Shown here: positions 30,071 through 33,243 of the stretch, in pieces
How the letters are laid out: each line of letters opens with the position of its first letter
Numbering within the stretch: the first letter of the stretch is position 1
Origin: Palsa-1447 sp964414785
Lineage (GTDB): Bacteria; Verrucomicrobiota; Verrucomicrobiia; Opitutales; Opitutaceae
DNA length: 33,243 bases
Direction of reading: 5' to 3'
NCBI GenBank assembly: GCA_964414785.1
Contig: CAYPXZ010000041.1
Span: 1 to 33,243 of the forward strand
Position numbers and translations under genes: made by a program
Notes under the pieces: model-generated
The model's database searches: none
The model's input: the letters and a program-made list of their open reading frames with translations, nothing else
What the model was told of the DNA's origin: nothing

Positions 30071-32302
30071 ATGAGCGCGCTGGCGACCTCCCCGCAGCGG
30101 CCGGCGGGCAGGGCCCGGCTTTTTCTCGCCGCGGCAGTGGTCTCGCTCTGCGCCGTTGCAGCGTACCTCGGCAGCCTAAAGGCCCCCTTCGTCTTCGACG
30201 ACACCACGGCGATCACGGAAAACCCGAGCATCCGGGCGCTCTGGCCCCTATGGGGCACGTTCTCGCCGCCGCCGCAGGCGACGACCGTCGGGGGCCGACC
30301 TCTGGCCAACCTGACCCTTGCGTTCAACTATGCGGTAAGCGGCACCGGTGTCTGGAGCTACCACGCGCTCAACCTCCTCATCCATATCCTCGCCGGGCTG
30401 GCGCTCATGGGCGTCGTCCGCCGCACGTTCACCCTTCCCACCCTGGCCGCGCGCTTTGGCCGGGATGCCCTGCCCCTCTCCCTTGCGGTGTCCCTCATCT
30501 GGACCCTGCACCCCCTTCAGACCGAGTCCGTAACCTACGTCGTCCAGCGCGTGGAGTCTCTTGTCGGCCTCCTTTACCTCGTGACCCTGTATTGCTTCAT
30601 CCGCGCAGCCGAGTCTCCGGCACCCCTGCGATGGCGCGCGTGTACTGTGGCGGCGTGCCTCCTCGGGATGGCGACAAAGGAGGTCATGGTGACCGCGCCT
30701 GTGATCCTGCTTCTCTACGACCGGACGTTCCTCGCCGGCACGTTCGCCGGAGCATGGCGCCTGCGCCGCGGTCTCTACTGCTGCCTTGCAGCCACCTGGC
30801 TCCTCCTCGGCTTCCTCGTCGCAAGCACGGGTTGGAACCGAGGCGGCTCCGCGGGGTTTAGCTCGGCATCCCCGGCGGCTTACTGGCTAACCCAGCTCGA
30901 GGCCATCGCCCATTACCTTCGGCTTTCCGTTTGGCCGCGTCCCCTCGTCTTCGACTATGGGACCCACCTGGCCCGCGGGGCGGCCGAGGTGGCGCCCTTC
31001 GCCCTGGTCGTCTTCCTCCTCGTGGCAGCCACGGCGGCCGCCCTTCGGCGAAAGCCCGCGCTGGGATTCCTCGGCGCATGGTTCCTCCTGATCCTTGCCC
31101 CGAGCAGCGCCGTACCGGTGGCGACCCAGACCATGGCCGAGCACCGCATGTATCTTCCCCTTGCGGCCATCGCGGTGGTCGCGGTGACCGGTGCCTATTC
31201 GCTGGCGGGCCGCCGTTCGTGGGCTCCGATCGCAGCGACCGTGCTCGCCCTTGGCACGCTCACCGCGATGAGGAACGAGGTCTACCGCAGCGCCCTCACC
31301 CTCTGGGGCGACACCGCCGAGCGGCGTCCCGAAAACGCGCGGGCACACAACAATTTCGGCATGGCGCTCGCCAAGGAGGGCCGGGTCCCCGAGGCGATCG
31401 CGCAGTACGAGGCCGCGCTGAAGATCGAGCCGGGCGACCAGGCCACGCACAGCAACCTCGGGAACGCCCTGGCCAGGGCGGGCCGGGCCCGCGAGGCCAT
31501 CGAGCAGTACCGCGCCGCCCTGCGCATCCAGCCGGACTTCGCCCCGGCGCTCTATAACCTTGCTAAGGCCCTATTCGAGACCGGGCAGTACCCGCAGGCC
31601 GTCTCCGAGTACGAGGCCGTCATTCGCGTCCAGCCCGACTACGCGGACGCCTACAACGGCCTGGGCGAAGCGCTGGAGAGCACGCCGGGCCGCTCCGCCG
31701 AGGCCATCCCGCGCTACGAGCAGGCGCTTCGCCTCAATCCCTCCCTTGCCCAGGCTCATTTTAATCTGGGCGCTGCGTTTTTCAGGGAGCGCCGCGGCGC
31801 CGAGGCGGCAGCCGAATACGAGGCCGCGCTCCGGTTGCAGCCGGGGTTTGCCGAGGCGAGCGACAACCTGGGCGTCATCCTCTGCGCCTCGGGGCGGGTG
31901 CCGGAGGGGATTCAACGGATCGAGGCTGCGCTCAGCCTCAAACCCGATGACGCGAAAGCCCATTTCGACCTTGGAAACGCACTTGCCCAGTCCGGCCGGA
32001 TCGCCGAGGCGATCGGTCAGTTCGAGGACGCCCTCCGGATCCAGCCCGACCTCGCCGAGGCGAACAATAACCTCGGCATGATCCTCTGCAGGTCCGGAAG
32101 GATTCCCGAGGGGCTTCAGCACATTGAGGCGGCGATCCGGACCAAGCCGGACTTCGCTCCCGCGCATTTCGTCAGGGGACTTGCGCTCCTGCAGACGGGC
32201 CGCAGGAGCGAGGCGACCGCCGAGTTCGAGCGGGTCCTTCAGCTGCGGCCGGGTGACCCGTCGGCAACCAGGATGCTGGAGATGATCCAGTCGTCGCCCT
32301 AG
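30071..32302 (+). CDS. TMTC-like membrane protein (GT-C-type) with nine TPRs
   Basis: A 743-residue protein. Its first 400 residues hold about ten hydrophobic helices. The loop after helix 1 has FVFDDTTAITENP (D43-D44), and later QTESVTYVVQRVESLVGLLYL and MAEHRMYLPLAA, all typical of bacterial relatives of TMTC O-mannosyltransferases. About 418-740 are nine 34-residue TPRs, beginning ENARAHNNFGMALAKEGRVPEAI. Transfer of a sugar to a secreted or envelope protein, or to lipid, is plausible from the family; the substrate is unknown. An in-frame ATG at 29975 would add 32 Pro/Thr-rich residues with weak codon bias, so the later start before helix 1 is preferred. Confidence 0.82.
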   Translation: MSALATSPQRPAGRARLFLAAAVVSLCAVAAYLGSLKAPFVFDDTTAITENPSIRALWPLWGTFSPPPQATTVGGRPLANLTLAFNYAVSGTGVWSYHALNLLIHILAGLALMGVVRRTFTLPTLAARFGRDALPLSLAVSLIWTLHPLQTESVTYVVQRVESLVGLLYLVTLYCFIRAAESPAPLRWRACTVAACLLGMATKEVMVTAPVILLLYDRTFLAGTFAGAWRLRRGLYCCLAATWLLLGFLVASTGWNRGGSAGFSSASPAAYWLTQLEAIAHYLRLSVWPRPLVFDYGTHLARGAAEVAPFALVVFLLVAATAAALRRKPALGFLGAWFLLILAPSSAVPVATQTMAEHRMYLPLAAIAVVAVTGAYSLAGRRSWAPIAATVLALGTLTAMRNEVYRSALTLWGDTAERRPENARAHNNFGMALAKEGRVPEAIAQYEAALKIEPGDQATHSNLGNALARAGRAREAIEQYRAALRIQPDFAPALYNLAKALFETGQYPQAVSEYEAVIRVQPDYADAYNGLGEALESTPGRSAEAIPRYEQALRLNPSLAQAHFNLGAAFFRERRGAEAAAEYEAALRLQPGFAEASDNLGVILCASGRVPEGIQRIEAALSLKPDDAKAHFDLGNALAQSGRIAEAIGQFEDALRIQPDLAEANNNLGMILCRSGRIPEGLQHIEAAIRTKPDFAPAHFVRGLALLQTGRRSEATAEFERVLQLRPGDPSATRMLEMIQSSP
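31758..32216 (+). repeat. Two-TPR unit duplicated inside the TPR array
   Basis: TPR 6+7 and TPR 8+9 look like a copied pair of about 68 residues: NLGVILCASGRVPEGIQ then AHFDLGNALAQSGR, versus NLGMILCRSGRIPEGLQ then AHFVRGLALLQTGR. Repeats 1-5 lack this pattern (the ILC..SGR element). It shows expansion by a two-repeat unit, a possible recombination hot spot. Confidence 0.6.
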
Positions 32303-32306
32303 CAGA

Positions 32307-32325
32307 GCTCCCTTCCAAAGGGAGC
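32307..32325. terminator. Hairpin between convergent genes
   Basis: GCTCCCTT and AAGGGAGC form a perfect 8-bp stem with a 3-base loop, between the stop of the TPR protein (32302) and the stop of the YcaO gene (32336). No T-run follows on either strand, so it may act in both directions or only protect ends. Confidence 0.45.
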
Positions 32326-32335
32326 CCGGGACGAC

Positions 32336-33229
32336 CTACCAGAAGAAATACCTCTCGGTGTTGGCCAGGAACTCCGTGGAGGAGGGCCTAATCAGGACCC
32401 GCCACACAGTCGCGTATTCCGACCAGTCTCCCTCGATCTCGGCATCGCAAATGACATCGGACTCGAATCGGGGGCCCGTGATCCTGCGCTTCAGGCGCTC
32501 CTGAAACAGCGCATGCCCCTCCGCGGTGGAGAAGAATAGGCAACGCCGCTCGAAGAGGTCTGAGGGCGCATCCTGGACGGACAGGCCCAGTGAGACGCGC
32601 CGCAGGCCGAGCACGTATTCGTTTCGGGCAAGCTCCATGACGGCGCGCTCGCACGCCCCGAAATAGTTCATCGAGGCCCCCTGGCCGTACGCGAAGCAGT
32701 CCGCCCTAACCTCCCGAAACGCAATGACCGTGACTCCCGTCCCAATCGGGCTTGGAAGCACAAGGGCGTTGATCCCAGGCCAGTCGGTGGCACGGACCTC
32801 CCCGTCGAGGCTGCCCTCCCACCACGCAATGATGCTTGCGCGCTCAACCGCCTCCAGCATGGCGCGCTTGCGGGCCTCCGAATTGAAGATGCCCGGGAAC
32901 GCAGCCATGCCATTTGACGACTCGTCGATGTCGAACCCGTACAGCTCGCGGTCGTTCGCCCGCACCTTGACCCTGTAGGCCCAGCGCTCCATCGACTCCG
33001 AGATCGCCATGTAGCGCGCGACCATCGGCGTCTCCGCCGTCCCCGTCCCGTCGGCGTCGCTGTAGAGCGCGAACTTCTTCCGGCGCGATACAACCTTGTC
33101 CGACAGCCAGGCGTTGGCCTGGTACATTTGCCGCCCGTAGACGGGGAACTCGCGAAGGGAGACCCGGCTGACGGGCCCTCCCTCGGTCTCGAGAATGTTT
33201 CGATAGCGATATCCGGCGACGCTGATCAT
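32336..33229 (-). CDS. YcaO-family protein
   Basis: A protein of at least 297 residues. YcaO-type elements appear in order: DADGTGTAETPMVARYMAISESMERWA (about 58-84, with E78, E81 and R82), SNGMAA at 105-110, MLEAVERASIIAWWEG at 124-139 (E126, E129, R130), and FAYGQGASMNYFGACERAVMELARNEYVL. YcaO domains use ATP to activate backbone amides, forming azolines, amidines or thioamides in peptides, or act on proteins such as S12. No proline-rich C-terminal tail (PxPxP) of azoline-forming members is seen; it ends TERYFFW. The ATG at 33229 is the likely start, but no in-frame stop lies before the window edge, so the gene could extend beyond it. Partner genes are not in view. Confidence 0.7.
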   Translation of the reverse strand: MISVAGYRYRNILETEGGPVSRVSLREFPVYGRQMYQANAWLSDKVVSRRKKFALYSDADGTGTAETPMVARYMAISESMERWAYRVKVRANDRELYGFDIDESSNGMAAFPGIFNSEARKRAMLEAVERASIIAWWEGSLDGEVRATDWPGINALVLPSPIGTGVTVIAFREVRADCFAYGQGASMNYFGACERAVMELARNEYVLGLRRVSLGLSVQDAPSDLFERRCLFFSTAEGHALFQERLKRRITGPRFESDVICDAEIEGDWSEYATVWRVLIRPSSTEFLANTERYFFW

Positions 33230-33243
33230 GGGTGAGTGCAAAT

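Overview
The window is a high-GC bacterial chromosome segment with strongly GC-biased third codon positions. The best guess is a member of the Verrucomicrobiota, close to Opitutaceae. This is inferred from the make-up of the division and cell wall (dcw) cluster, from a tandem C-terminal repeat type (STRAQV...LIAGFVVGG...VRAVGPTL) that I associate with secreted proteins of that group, and from the TMTC-like and DUF362 proteins. It has not been checked by any search. No rRNA, tRNA, CRISPR array, insertion sequence or phage gene was recognised.

Region 1 (1-10520, minus strand) is a tightly packed dcw cluster. Reading with transcription it runs mraZ, a 73-codon unknown ORF, rsmH, an ftsL-like gene, ftsI, murE, murF, mraY, murD, a LysM protein gene and ftsW, which is cut by the window edge. 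Most junctions overlap or are a few bases apart (TAATG, GTGA and TGATG junctions). Upstream of mraZ are four TGGG boxes at an exact 10-bp period, the expected MraZ operator. MurE carries a DNPR motif, which predicts meso-diaminopimelate peptidoglycan.

Region 2 (10769-15313) holds surface-glycan type genes: a family 2 glycosyltransferase, a SAM methyltransferase fused to what looks like a phosphotransferase domain (similar in concept to O-antigen chain-terminating methyltransferase/kinases), and a PMT_2/GT39-like membrane glycosyltransferase.

Region 3 (15732-21227) is about ion and nitrogen transport. A well-spaced sigma-54 -24/-12 element precedes amtB, followed by a small three-helix membrane protein and a putative Na+/H+ antiporter. 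Facing them is a two-component pair resembling KdpE and a KdpD lacking its N-terminal sensor half, with no kdpFABC genes in view.

Region 4 (21363-25949) holds a PAP2 phosphatase, a large secreted DUF362 protein with Ig-like and repeat domains, a 607-bp stretch without a convincing gene, and a stand-alone response regulator.

Region 5 (26116-29897) is an envelope-stress-like module: a DegP/HtrA protease with a strong hairpin after it, divergent from an OmpR-type regulator and a sensor kinase. Region 6 (30071-33229) has a TMTC-like membrane protein with nine TPRs, convergent with a YcaO-family protein at the window edge.
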